64,000 nucleotides of DNA from Dichetophora obliterata (GCA_963920525.1 OY986438.1:96732671-96796670); one strand, 5' to 3'. Counted from the first letter of the stretch, positions 1 to 10,841 are shown. Numbers and translations are program-made. Notes: generated by a model not told the origin, from the sequence alone.

Positions 1-81
1 TTTTAAGTGCGTTTTATATGGCCAGAAATAAACAAAAATTAAAACAAGAGTTATTTTTATTGAAATTTTATTTTAATTAAT

Positions 82-294
82 TTAAGAGGCAAGCCGGATC
101 CCACTACCATTTGTTGTGATATCTATAGAATTGATCATAACTGATGATTCCACTTGTGGATTCAAGACGGCAGCATTAGCACGCACTTCCAAGTGGATAC
201 GTATGATTGTCTGTCCGTCCGATAAGTCTGTCCCAATGTTCGATATGTCTAGACCAGAGACCGCAACTGTTATGATCTTTTTCCAAAAAGTCAT
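82..294 (-). CDS. Unrecognised short ORF, possible last exon
   Basis: A 70-codon ORF reads on the minus strand from an ATG to TAA. It is richer in GC than its surroundings. An AATAAA follows just after the stop (near 58-63 on the plus strand), as in a 3' end. The protein starts MTFWKKIITVAVSG and ends in a polar, serine- and asparagine-rich stretch. I see no signal peptide, transmembrane segment or known motif. It could be the last exon of a host gene, or the end of a transposon ORF. No neighbour supports a function. Confidence 0.3.
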   Translation of the reverse strand: MTFWKKIITVAVSGLDISNIGTDLSDGQTIIRIHLEVRANAAVLNPQVESSVMINSIDITTNGSGIRLAS

Positions 295-314
295 AATCGT
301 TATTTTTTGACTGA

Positions 315-515
315 TTTTATTTCGGACAAAAATAAAAGTTAAAATTTGACTTTTTTGATCAAAAATAACAGTTAAAATTTTACTTTTATTTTTTCATCAA
401 ATAAAACTGTTAAGACTTGACTTTTATTTTTTCGATCAAAAATAACAGTTAAAATTTGGCTTTTATTTTTTCGATCAAAGATAAAGGTTAAAACTTTACT
501 TTTACTTTTTCGTTA
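315..515. repeat. Minisatellite, about 40-bp unit, five copies
   Basis: A unit of about 39-40 bp, with the core gatcaaaaataacagttaaa followed by a T-rich stretch, repeats about five times with substitutions. It is AT-rich and non-coding. Confidence 0.75.
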
Positions 516-719
516 TAAAAAAATCAAGACGCTGCTTAATGACTGTTCTATTGAAATAAGAAATGATTTTTATTTTTGATCTTTACCAAATAAAATTGAA
601 TTTAATTATTATTTACTGATTTTTGTATTATTCATCAAAAATAAAAGTTATTTTTTTATTTTAATTTTTCTGTTCAAGAATAAGTAACTACACTGTGTAG
701 CACGAAAATCTTTATTTAA

Positions 720-1345
720 TAATTTCAACGTTTTTCACTTAAATTTAATATGAAAAATCTCGTCGTTACATCCGTTTTGCCACTTTACCGAAGTTTTTAG
801 AGGATTTTTCTTTTAAAAACTACTTAAGATATACATTTATTATTATGTTGATAGCTCGTAAAGAATTCAATTTTTGTTTTTTCAGCAGTTATTTCTATTA
901 TTCTGGCTAACAACTTTGCTAAATAAATATGTATGAAAAAATTGTTTGAAATTGGCTTTAAACCTTTGACAAGCCACATATGTCTTGCCCGCTTTCAATA
1001 CGAACCAATTAATATTACTCATACGCTATGACTTTAAGCTATAATTTTTGTAATACTCACTCGATAAGACCCACTGGAAGCGATTTTTTATATCTATTTG
1101 TTCAGCAAAGTTGTTGGCCAGAATAATAGGAAGAACTTTGCTAGAAAAACCGAACTGAAAATTCTAATTGTCCAAGAGCTATCAACATAAAAATGAGTGT
1201 ATATCTTGAGCAATTTTTTATTTGGAGCTATATATCTTTAAAAAGAGAATTTTGTTCCGAAATGTTCGGCAAAGTGATAAAACAAGTGTCCCCACGGGAT
1301 TCCCCATATCAAAATTAAGTGAAAAACGTTCAAATTATCAAACGT
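720..1345. repeat. Foldback element with long imperfect arms
   Basis: Several blocks on the left recur as reverse complements on the right, in mirrored order. They are caacgtttttcacttaaa near 727 with aagtgaaaaacgttc near 1318, gccactttaccgaa near 779 with ttcggcaaagtg near 1264, gttgatagctc near 848 with gagctatcaac near 1178, and attattctggctaacaac near 897 with gttggccagaataat near 1111. The centre lies near 1030. No ORF is present, so this is a non-autonomous inverted-repeat element. I could not fix the exact ends or a target duplication. Confidence 0.7.
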
Positions 1346-1439
1346 AGAGAAAAAAAGGGTACAAAAAAGAGCACAGTCTTATTTGTGAGTTTTTTGTTTT
1401 GCTCAAGAATAAAAATTGTTTCTCAATTTTAGGAAGCAT

Positions 1440-1930
1440 TTATTTCTTATCTTTTATGTCATCCATAATGATATGACATTCTGGAGATCGAAGCATATAT
1501 TTAGGATATCACTTTCTGTGTCTGATTTTCTTTATAATCTCATAACTGATTTTTCGGCCACATGACTTTCATATTTTCGTCTAAAGTCTGGTAATAGTCT
1601 GCTTTCCTTCATTGTCATTGAGTATTCCTCACATAAATCACACCTATCAGATTTAGGGACCAAAAATTCTAAATTATATTCGGTGTTGAAAATCCACCTA
1701 TATATGGACTCCTTCAATGGAATAATGTTTAGCTCTTTACACAGCTCTTAGTATAGATTATACATCATGACGATATTGAGAGTACAGCAAAGAAATTCTT
1801 TATTGGTCCTGGCCAGAGAATAGTGAGCCTCAACCTTAGAGAATGACTCAATTTGCTTTCTTATTATGTCTTTGTCGTTTTTGAATATGCGTTCTGTAGT
1901 TTTTTTTATACCCTTTGGCTCCATTAAGTT
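1440..1930 (-). pseudogene. Transposon-type protein relic with CxxC motif
   Basis: Translation on the minus strand gives a nearly open frame with an internal TAA near 1749. The order is: a segment with ESFSKVEAHYS, then a stretch around VMMYNLY, then KESIYRWIFNTEYNLEF, then a CDLCEEY motif. I remember this order (a 'shared S/HY' segment, YRxIFNTEFNLxF, CxxC) from a multi-copy protein found across insect genomes. I believe it is encoded by a DNA transposon, but I cannot name the superfamily. It is broken: one stop is visible and both ends are lost. Confidence 0.5.
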
Positions 1931-2109
1931 TTGAAAAAAAAATTTTACACGCTCTTATCTTTTAACCGTTGACATAAAAAAAGTACTGGTAAGAGTTGCT
2001 TTTTCTAAGCAACGGTAGCGTCGTTTATTATACGAACAATGCAATTGGACTTGTGTACTATGAAATGTTTTTTGCCATTTTCTTCTAAAGATTAATATGA
2101 CTTTTTACT

Positions 2110-2880
2110 CACTAAATCGGGTCTCCCAGAGCAAGAGTGTGATAACCGGTCACCTGCTCGAAGCCGGAAGAAATTCTGAAAATGTTCCGGGCTTGCAATC
2201 CGGATGCAACCTCCTGCTGATGAAAGCGGAATCGCTAAAGCCGCTAGAAGAGAGGAAGGGAGTTCTTTAGTATTCCTTATCCAAGGTCTTACTAAATGTG
2301 TACAGCAAGGACAAGCAGTCCAGGGGTCTTACAACAGAAGCGCAGTCAAGCCAGGCTGTAGCGGAAGTTATTGAGACCCCAAGCAGTACGCCAGGTGTCG
2401 GACCTCTATCATGGGATGATCTTTTAGCTGAAGAGACATCCGAAAAAGAAAGCGGGTTGACACAGCGGTGGTGGCCACCAAAAAATCTGGAGCGGATGAT
2501 GAAGGTGCTCCAGATTAAGCTTCATCACTCTAAGCTCGCCTCGGCGCATCTCCTAGTGCATCTGAAAAACAGTGTTTGCGGATTGAGGACGGAGTGCTAT
2601 AAGACCCTGGTAGCCAACAATGTAGGTATGCCTAGAACGTGCATTGTAGCAAAAATTAATATTAATATCTTCTTGTTTCACAGATACTGCGATAGAGATG
2701 TGGTTTCATCCAGTTTCAAGCCTCCAGATAATATCAGGAAATTTGTGGACGATGCCCGTATCATATCGGCCGACGCTAGTGTACATAACTCCGTGTGGGG
2801 CAGCACGGACACTTACGAAAGGGGTGAGTTTCTTTTTGATTATTTATTAAGTATAAACCTATTTATATACAGCTGCGGTG
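2110..2880 (+). pseudogene. LOA/R1-like LINE, 5' part (gag tail and endonuclease)
   Basis: The ORF from 2298 shows an acidic gag-like tail, then KVLQIKLHHSKLASA, the usual start of the AP-endonuclease domain in LOA/R1-type LINEs. Next come a segment around NINIFLFHRYCDRD and the motif SADASVHNSVWGSTD, where the catalytic Asp/Asn/His region lies. The order fits the family, but the domain is too short because parts between the motifs are missing. The frame loses LINE similarity after the FDYLLS segment near 2850. Reverse transcriptase and RNase H are absent. The 3' end of what looks like the same element resumes at 3629. It is dead. Confidence 0.8.
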
Positions 2881-2980
2881 AAAATAATAGTAGCGCCCTT
2901 TTATTCATACATGTTTGGATAAATAATACTAGTATACGAATTTCGGATCCGGTAAGTCCATTTTCATTCCTATATGTACT

Positions 2981-3628
2981 TTCAACACTCGTTCCAACTC
3001 CGTACTCAGTTTCCTCCTATATTGTAAAACTTTCAAGATACAGGGTGTTTTACGGTTTTGGTACGTGTTTAGTATTATTGATCTAGAATCTAAACTACTC
3101 ACCATAATATTTTAAAAAATAATATTTTTTATTTTATAAAAAATATCAGCCTTTCCATCAATATATCAACCACTTTCGTGTCATGTGCTGCAGCTGAGCT
3201 AAAATTTTGTGATTACTTAACGAAATATCAACAAATTTTGTATCTTTTGTTTTAGCGGAGCTGTAATCGTCCAAATTTAAAATGTCTTTTTTTCATGTAA
3301 AAGTACACTTTATCAACAGTATTTTTTTAAATTCTAACTTTGAACAGTAACAGCTCCGCTAAAACAATAGATAGAAAATTTTAGATATTTTTTGGATAAT
3401 CTCAAAATTTTTTCTCCGCTACAGCACATGACACGAAAGCGATTGATATACTTATGAAAAATATGATATTTTTTCTAGAATACAAAATATTATTTTTTAT
3501 TTTATGGTGAGTAGTTTAGATTCTAGATCAATAATACTAAACACGTACCAAAACCGTAAAACACCCTGTATCTTGAAAGTTTTACAATATAGGAGGAAAC
3601 TGAGTACGGAGTTGGAACGAGTGTTGAA
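2981..3628. mobile_element. 648-bp palindromic (foldback) MITE
   Basis: The left arm begins ttcaacactcgttccaactc and the right arm ends with its reverse complement. The outer 130 bp or so are close to perfect, including acagggtgttttacgg and gatctagaatctaaactact. Inner blocks also mirror each other, for example tttcgtgtcatgtgctg with cagcacatgacacgaaa and ttagcggagctg with cagctccgctaa, so nearly the whole element folds on itself. It lies inside the LINE between its 5' and 3' remnants. I see no clear target duplication. Confidence 0.88.
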
Positions 3629-3945
3629 GCTGCAGGGACAAGGAAGAGAAAGAAACCATCTCCCACCTTCTATGTTCCAGTCCAGCGCTCGCTGGAAGAA
3701 GGTATAAATATCTGGGGTCGTTCTTTTTTTCCGGGCTTGACGACCTGTCAAGTACAAGCGTCAAACGTCTTATGAGCTTTACCAAAAGCTCAATGTGGTT
3801 CCACTCGGACTGAATGCCAAGTGTGCAGCGGTATCACAATGGACCTTGTAGGTCTAAGTGAGCCGTGGTACGTGCGGTGTGGTTTAAGCACGTTCAGCGG
3901 GTGCCATCTCAACCTAACCTAACCTTACCTAACCTAAATTTATGA
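3629..3945 (+). pseudogene. LOA/R1-like LINE, 3' end with zinc-knuckle tail
   Basis: The plus-strand frame gives ETISHLLCSSPALAGRRYKY followed by a GSFFF segment. This is the degenerate CCHC-like tail (HxxxxC) seen at the C-terminus of LOA/R1-type LINE proteins; the same layout occurs in the minus-strand LINE at 26.2 kb. A 3' UTR-like stretch follows (ggtatcacaatggaccttg), ending in a ccatctcaacctaacctaac run, which looks like the element's tail. Together with 2110-2880 it is a LINE that lost about 3 kb of its middle. Confidence 0.75.
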
Positions 3946-3949
3946 CGTA

Positions 3950-5980
3950 AACGTGCAGGCTTAATAAAAAGATTCCAACTAAAAACATCAAAACTTTGAC
4001 CTAAATAATATAAAGCTCACAGCTACAGTTACATTAGCACCAAGGTTTTGTCATCTTTGTTTTCCAGATACGGTTGAAAAGGGTAAAAAGGGCAACCAAA
4101 GCAAACAGCTATGAACTGCGGAAACTCAAGCGCTGCTTCAGTTTTGCTTGATTTATTCTTATGTGCAACAGCTATGCACGTATAGATAAATGGCTAAAAT
4201 GCGTTATGCTAAAAATAGCTCAATGAGCATGTTTAAATTTTAAATTAGAAAGAACAAAAATAACCATGTACTCAACAATTTGCAGGAATGACGTCACGTT
4301 AGCCGGCCAGAATAGTGTGAATGCATTGCTTGTTGAAATTGAGGACAAAATCAAAAACTGGGTCATTCATTTTAAGCGAACATAATAAACCGGTGGTGAA
4401 ACCCTGTGAGCAACAAACTACAACAACATCCGCAGCAGCAAACTGATGTCAGTGCACTCTAAATGAGTCCGGAAGGTGAGCAGTGACGTCAACACGATGC
4501 ACAACCAAAACTACAACTGCGTTATATGACGTGCATAGCAAGCGATAGAAGCAGTGAAAGAGGCTGGGTAGGTAGGACAGTAGAAGTTTGGGTAAGAAAT
4601 TGAAAGGAAGAACACACCATTAAGTTTGTTTGGGAGTACAGAATTTATTTATCTTTGGGTTGCTGATGTTGACTTAGGTCCGGAAATAGTTTGGCAGCGG
4701 CATACAAAAGAGAAGTCAGCAGCATAGCAACGAGGTGAACAACACTTGACAGGGTTTGAAGTCCTTGGGACGCCGACGTTGTAGATGTTTCAGTACATGC
4801 AATGGCTGCTAGGTGTGCATGATGGTAATTTTGTAGGGTGTGGGTAAAATGTATGCACACACATACTCCATCAGGACATGGTACTAATTTTAGCTATGTA
4901 TATATAATAAAACAATGTATTTTCATTTCTTAGTAATGCTTGGTTTAAGGCAAGGAGTTATAATGTTTGTTTCTTTTGGTTACTATTATTGTCTTTAGAA
5001 CTTCAAATCTAAGATAAAACTTCAATGTGTTACGAGAATAAATAAAGAGCAGCATGGCAGCAGCTATTGACGTCATCAAGGTTTTAAATGTTTAAGGCAT
5101 TGAACCATTTGGAGCTTGACGAGAACAACTATTGTGTAAAATGTAAGCATTAAAATACATAGTAGATGGGGAGGGGCGGAGAGTGGAGCAAATTTCTTCT
5201 CTCACAGGATGTTCGCCTGAGCAGCATTGAAGGGTTAACACATTTTGAGTGGTACATCATGATGTTGTTTTGAGATACATACATTTCAAAAGTTTAAATT
5301 GGATTTGTTCGAATTTTGCTGATGGCACAAATTTTAATCGTATTTATAATGAAGTATATAGTTTGAAAATTAATTTTGTGCTTATTTCGGTAGAAAAAAG
5401 TACCAAACTGATTAAGACATTTACCAAAAAGTTGCTACAATATTAAAGCATGCTTAATAAAATATTTTTAACTAAGCTATATATTGAAATGAGGTTTTAA
5501 CAATCGCATTAATGGCTTAGCTATTTCAAGAAAACATAAGGGTTGGTAAGATTAAAAGAATTCCAGATTTAACCCCCGGATGGGTTATGATAAGGGATTG
5601 CAACTGTATTGAAGCCAACCGAACATAATAATTTTTTGGAAATCGAAAATAGTGTTCTACAAATTTTAAAACAGCTAAACGCAGTAAAATTATTTTTTAA
5701 AATGTTTATTTTTGCATAAAAGGTAATTCAAACAAAAAATTTAAAAATATTATAAAAAGAAACAGTGAAAGGAAAAGAAGAGTGAAGGAGAAATTCTAAT
5801 TGCTCAATTTAAAATTTTATTTTGTATTAAAAATCATCAGACACATCAGTTTTTTAATGTAAAATTTAAATTTGTAAGTTCTTCTGTCTTATAATTTTAT
5901 TTATCTAAAAAAGCAATTGTATTTATTGTTTTTATATTCTTACAACAATATCACTTTTTGTATTCGTTTTAAGATAAATA
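3950..5980. other. Non-coding stretch, no gene recognised
   Basis: AT-rich DNA with CAA/CAG-rich patches near 4415-4445. A good polypyrimidine tract and AG (ttgttttccag) ends at 4069 and is followed by a short frame reading TVEKGKKGNQSKQL and a stop. It might be a tiny terminal exon, but nothing else supports it. I see no transposon ends. Confidence 0.4.
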
Positions 5981-5983
5981 AAA

Positions 5984-6030
5984 TTCCCTGAAGAAGCTGA
6001 AAAATAATCAGCGAAACGTCGGAAGGGAAA
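5984..6030 (+). ncRNA. Hammerhead ribozyme-like motif
   Basis: The order of elements matches a type I hammerhead: CTGAAGA (5988-5994, fits CUGANGA), a stem II of gctg/cagc around a 9-base AT loop, GAAA (6013-6016), then C-GTC, which would be cut after 6020. The flanks ttcc and ggaa can pair as stem I. Stem III is minimal. Hammerheads with minimal stem III are known from Penelope-like elements and are thought to work as dimers; that this copy came from one is inference. A second copy with a changed but still paired stem II is at 43.6 kb. I see no Penelope reverse transcriptase nearby. Confidence 0.55.
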
Positions 6031-6039
6031 AATTGTATA

Positions 6040-6535
6040 AATTTTTTATTTGCATAAAAAACACAGACCATTTAGCTTGAGCACTAGTGCAAGGAATTAT
6101 ATAAATTCAAAAAGTTGGTCAAATACACTTATTCAAAAGGAAACAAGTCTTCAAAACACACAACAAAAAATAGATTGCCTTCTGACAATTTAAAAAAAAA
6201 AACATTTTAAAAATAATTATAAAAATGGCACTTTATATTATTTAAAATAATACGTAACACAAAATTTTATTGTGTGATGGCTCAATAAATTCAAATTAAG
6301 CTTTGCGACTACACGATTCCACATGTTGTTAATCCTTATTAAGATAAAGCATTTCGAATGGATAGCATGTTTAGCGTTTTGGCAGCAGTGGTGATAACAA
6401 ATGAATTATTAGAAGATGAAGATAATTTTTAAAGTTAATTGCTCCTAAACTATATTATTTTAAATTTTTATTATAAATTTTTATAATTTTATTTAAATAT
6501 ATTTTTGTATAAATTTTGTTGAAAATTTAACCAAA
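6040..6535. other. AT-rich non-coding stretch
   Basis: Very AT-rich, with no ORF, tRNA or repeat pair recognised. Confidence 0.4.
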
Positions 6536-6538
6536 TCG

Positions 6539-6630
6539 CAGGATCCCGAAAATCCCGGGATTTAAAATTTAAAATCTGTCGGTTATTGTAGAAAATCTGA
6601 CCGGAAAAACTCCAGGATCCCGGGATTGCA
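6539..6630. repeat. Possible hAT-type element end
   Basis: Contains repeated caggatcccg/atcccggga motifs and ends in cccgggattgcatgccctt. The reverse complement, gggcatgcaatcccggga, resembles the end of the hAT element at 43079 (tagggatgcc, then cgggatt blocks). No partner end was found, so this is probably a solo end. Confidence 0.35.
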
Positions 6631-6914
6631 TGCCCTTGTTATGATCCGATAAAGAGTAAATGGGCTTTGTCGTCAGAGGCGTGCCCGATTACGAAGGTAT
6701 AGCATAATGATAGATATGCTTACGGTAAATTTATGTTTCAGAGTATGTAAACATATGTATGCTTTGTATGTTTAAGCAATATATATCTAATTACCTGACG
6801 AACACTAATAAGGATAACTAAGGATAAAAAGATATGATATTGAACGAAACTTAACGTTCTTATCTCTCAAAAATTAATTCCGTCTGAGCAGACGACACAG
6901 ACGACACGTTTAAA

Positions 6915-7290
6915 GAATTTGACTTGGAGACAGAATTTATCACTACCAACATTAAAAGAAATTTTCGATTGTATGCTTTTCATAAAAAAGGAAAACATAC
7001 TCAAAAACTCAAAAGAGAGTTTGCCAATCGAAGAACTAGAAGCAGAGTTATTCAAAAAGAAAAACCATTTCATCTGGCCAGACGACATTGTCCACTTATG
7101 AAGATTTTGACTCTGTGACAAAAGTTACAGAAACACTTGCTAAACACTTACAGAACTTTTCGATTTAATACTGGTCATAAAGAGTACAAATATTCTCTTA
7201 AAATCACGAAAACGTTTGCCAATCGAGAAACTAGATAGAAAGTTATTAAGAAAAGAAAAGAAAAACTATTTCGTCTAGCCAGACGACATA
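6915..7290. repeat. Two diverged copies of a roughly 185-bp unit
   Basis: The block around gtttgccaatcgaagaactagaagcagagttattcaaa, then catctggccagacgacattgtcca, recurs near 7210-7290 as gtttgccaatcgagaaactaga, then cgtctagccagacgacatagtcca. It is a diverged tandem duplication. The short ORFs inside are not conserved between the copies. Confidence 0.65.
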
Positions 7291-7574
7291 GTCCATCCAA
7301 GGGTTAATTATCTCTTCATTTACAAATCAAAACTAAAAGACGTAAGTGTTTAACCCTGGATAACCAATGTTAGTCGTTTCGACTAACACTGCTCACTGTT
7401 TTGCTTACAACCTTTTTTTTCTCTCATATGAACGTGTTCAATATCCATATTGTAGCAACCACATCAGTTGTTAAGCAACCCTCGTTGTGTTTGGATGTCA
7501 TTGGCTTTTAAAATGGATGGTGTGAATTTTTTATAAATGTAGTGTACGTCGAAACGATTAACATTGGCTTTAGC

Positions 7575-8230
7575 GTAACTTTTTATACCCCCACACGTAC
7601 TTCGTAAGGGGTATAGTAACATTGTCACTCCGTTCGGAACGTTAATAAGAAGACGTGGTAGGTATGGAAAAGTATATATATTTTTGATCAGCATCACCTC
7701 CTGAGTCGATTAAGCTATGTTCGTCTGTTTATCCGTCTGTCTGTCGACACGATTACAGCCACAATTTTTAAGCTAGCGTAAGGAAATAAAAAATATATGC
7801 TTGTATTCAAAAACGAACATAAAATTCGGGAATGAGCAAAATCGGATGAAAACCACGCCTATCTTCCATAAGATGTGACTTTATCAAAACGGTATCTCTT
7901 AAAATGCCACAAAAATTAATATATAAACTCGGAATTTTGCACATTAGCTTTGGAGTAAAATATTCACCATATATTTGAAATTTGTCAAAATTGGTTGAAA
8001 ACCACGCCCACCTCACACACAAAGTGGCGTCATTATAATACAAAACTTTCATAAATTCAAAAAAAAATATGGTTTAAACTATATATTTTACACATAAGCT
8101 TTGATAATTAGGATAAACTCTGAGTTTCAAATATTATATATCTGGATAAAAATCACGCCCTATAAAAGTGGCGTCATCAAAATTATACAACATTGACACC
8201 TTCGTATATACTAAAATACGGATGTGGGGG
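7575..8230 (+). repeat. Dispersed fly repeat with 'gatcagcatcacc' core
   Basis: Begins tatacccccacacgtacttc and continues with a core gatcagcatcacctcctgag, then gtctgtttatccgtctgtct. Several diverged internal blocks around aaccacgccc and gtggcgtcat follow. The core resembles a very abundant non-coding repeat in fly genomes. A second copy lies inverted at 39560-39790. Confidence 0.65.
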
Positions 8231-8280
8231 TATTTTAACTTGGGTTGAGTCGAAGTTAATTCTTTTGTTGTAGGAATATA

Positions 8281-9055
8281 GGTCCTTTTTATGAGCTGCG
8301 TTCAATCTTCGACTGTAGTCGAATGGCCTGATCGAACGAATTGCATTTGGTATTATAACGTGCTTTCGACAAAGAGTAGCGCTATTGTGAATTTCGTTAA
8401 TTTTGTTTGTTTTCGGTAGTATATTTCTATCAGGTGATCGATGTTTTATTTCAACTAAATACGAATGGTTTGAAAGTTGATGGCAAAAAATAAGACAAAA
8501 AGTTATAACTATGACGAAAATAATTTCCATAAGATTCGACGCTTCGTCAGAAGAGAATGAAAGCCTGACAGAAGTGGCTAGAAGTAGAAAACGGTTGAGC
8601 AACGCTTTCTTTAGCTTAACTTAAGCCACTTTGCTATTGTAGCTGGTGGTCCTAAGCAATTTAATTCCAGCGTGTGTTCTTCCCATTTCTTTGTCGCCTG
8701 AACTTTGGAACAACTATGTTTACAGTCAAAGTTTGCCTCCATCAATAAGACCAGTTTTTCTAACTGTGATTTGTTGCTCACCACCTTAGACTTGCATAAA
8801 AATTACAAAAACAGTTCAATATTAGTTTTTAGTCTTTAAAAAGGAAAACACAATCACAAAATACTTAAATTTTTAACAATTATTGATTGCTAAGCACGCA
8901 TCGCATCGAAAGCAAAATCCTATTCGACTGAAATTTCGATGAGCAACGAACATTTCGATAGGGTTGCACTGCTCATAATAAGAATTAAACTTTCGATACT
9001 CGTTGTTCGATAACCAGCGAAGATCGAACGTCGAAAGCAACTCATAATAAAGGCC
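8281..9055 (-). mobile_element. PIF/Harbinger relic with ATA target duplication
   Basis: The ends are ggtcctttttatgagctgcg and its imperfect reverse complement (gcaactcataataaaggcc). Both are flanked by ATA (8278-8280 and 9056-9058), the three-base target type of PIF/Harbinger. It shares over 300 bp, in inverse orientation, with the element at 58249. It contains the remains of the family's Myb/SANT-like protein. Confidence 0.8.
8650..8791 (-). pseudogene. Harbinger Myb/SANT-like DNA-binding protein relic
   Basis: The minus-strand frame gives SKVVSNKSQLEKLVLLMEAN, then a KKWEE segment and LNCLGPPATIAKWLK. This is the trihelix/Myb-SANT layout of the second protein of PIF/Harbinger elements, often annotated as zeste-like: W residues in helices one and three and a GPP turn between them. 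The protein helps the transposase bind the element ends. Only about 47 codons remain, and an in-frame stop follows the KLS. A better-preserved 5' part of the same domain is at 58510. Confidence 0.7.
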
Positions 9056-9716
9056 ATAGTTTTTTTTCTTATAAGTTTGTTATAGTGGTGCAGCGAATTG
9101 TGTCTCTTGTGCTAAACAATTGATTTCAACTTTTTTATTTTAATAATTTTAAATAATGATTTATTCGTATAATGATAGAAGAGCCTTTTGTTTTTTATGT
9201 TTAGTTACTATTTTTTTTCAATAATATTATGTGAACTGATGAAATAAGTAGCTTATGAAAATATGTAATAAATAAAAAAAAAAACCAAAGATCAATATTA
9301 ATGTTTTTTTATTTTCAGTAAAATATACATAGTTTTTCCATTTTCAACAGCTTTTAATGTATTTTATGTTCTAACAGATCCTCTAAAACGAGTTTTGTAG
9401 CGTGTTAGTCGAATCGACTAATATTGGTTATAACGTATTAGAAATATGATTGGTTATCCAGGGTTAATTCATTTTTTTGTGTTTTATTATTAAATAAAAT
9501 TCTATTCTGCCTTCATATAAGGGAGTGTGGCATCTAAAAGGAAAAATAAAATTGATTGCATTGCATTTTTTCTATAAGTTTACAAAATTCTCTTTAAGCC
9601 TCCATCAACTGCTCGTACCATATCGTATAAATTATTTTGGTCGGCTCGCAAAATCCAGCCATCAATATTTGTGGGCATATGCCCATCGAAATTGGGTCGA
9701 AGTTCTCACCGATCTA

Positions 9717-10841
9717 CACGCAGAGAAAAGACATGGTGGAGACATGATTACTGGAATAATAATTTTTTTACAAGAATTATTGTATTATTTCTGCAAACAC
9801 AAATGTTTGCCTTAATAAAGTCATTATTTACTAATGGTGGTACCAAAAATAACGTTATAGTTGAAATCATAACATAGTTGAAATCGTCAACATACTATGA
9901 TTGCCTCAACTATTAGTTGCAACAAAAATGTTGTAGTTCTGTCAACCATGATAAATGTGAATATTATTATAGAGATAAACATATTAGAATTTTGAATGTT
10001 TGTCTAAATTATTCTTTGCCTGTTGGCAAACGAAGCAGAACATAACAAAAATCGAAAGGATTTATTGTGTCTGAACAGTTAGCAGGAAAAAATTTCACTT
10101 CATTCAGACACAATAAGTTTTATCGATTCCTGGCTATGTGCCGTTTCGTTTGTCAACTGTTCAATTATTGTGTTTTGTTTTAAATCGCTTGATCCTAAAA
10201 ACAGCACGCAGAAAAGTGACATTTTCGACTTTAATTGTAGCAAACATGTTTCTTTTTACCGTAAACATATTTCGCAATTCTGACCATATTTTGTTTATCA
10301 CAAATATTGCTATTTTTGTGACAATGCACTTAATGTACCATGTTTATGAATGGCATTAGTCAGGCGAGCGGTAGTAGCGGCTGTGGCTTACTGGTAGTGT
10401 GCGTGGCTCGTAAGCGAAAAAGCCGCGGTTCAAACCCCAGCTCGGACAGAAAATTTTTTCAAAAAGATTTTTCAATTGAATTAATATTTCTATTCAGCCT
10501 AGTCAATGGCAAACCTTTGGAGATATCTTAATTAATAGCTGTGGAAATTGGAGTGCATGAAAATAAATAATAATCAATAATATTCTGGATTCTAAAAATA
10601 AATTCATAATATAGTTGTTGCAATCATTCTATTTTTGACCCAATAAGAGAATAATGATTGTTTCAATAATATTTTTGTTCCTACAAAAAAGTTCCTTTTC
10701 TAAATATGGTTGTTGTAATCATTTTATCATGATCAAAGAAAATATTATATGTTTAAGAACATGTTAGCAACAATCATAATCTGAATCATACTATGATCCT
10801 CTTAAAACATGATTGTTGCAACTATGTTTTTTCTCTGCGTG
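9717..10841. mobile_element. TIR element with cacgcagagaaaa ends, TA duplication
   Basis: The left end is cacgcagagaaaagacatgg. The right end is catagttgcaacaatcatg in reverse orientation, followed by ttttttctctgcgtg. TA lies at both borders, as for Tc1/mariner-type MITEs. The interior repeats short motifs such as catgattgttgcaac and caacaatcata in both orientations. It has no transposase. A tRNA-derived SINE has inserted at about 10368. Confidence 0.7.
10368..10535 (+). mobile_element. tRNA-derived SINE, 5' part
   Basis: A tRNA-like head shows an A box (tggcttactggtagtg) and a B box (ggttcaaacccc). The body that follows (agctcggacagaaaattttt, then ttcaattgaattaat, then tcaatggcaaacct) matches the full-length copy at 19119. 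The 3' half with ggctgaaatggccagt is missing. Confidence 0.8.

Larger units (their letters stand above)
7354..9463. mobile_element. piggyBac-type element, TTAA-flanked, non-autonomous
   Basis: It is flanked by TTAA at 7350-7353 and 9464-9467. The left end is ccctggataaccaatgttag and the right end finishes in the reverse complement attggttatccaggg. TTAA target sites with CCC-type ends are diagnostic of piggyBac elements. The palindrome gttagtcg...cgactaac lies close to both ends. No piggyBac transposase is visible. The body is largely taken up by a dispersed repeat (7575-8230) and a Harbinger relic (8281-9055). Confidence 0.8.

Noticed and set aside
3497..3785. ORFs on both strands over the palindrome's right arm
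   Set aside because: Mirror images produced by the inverted repeat and the LINE tail.
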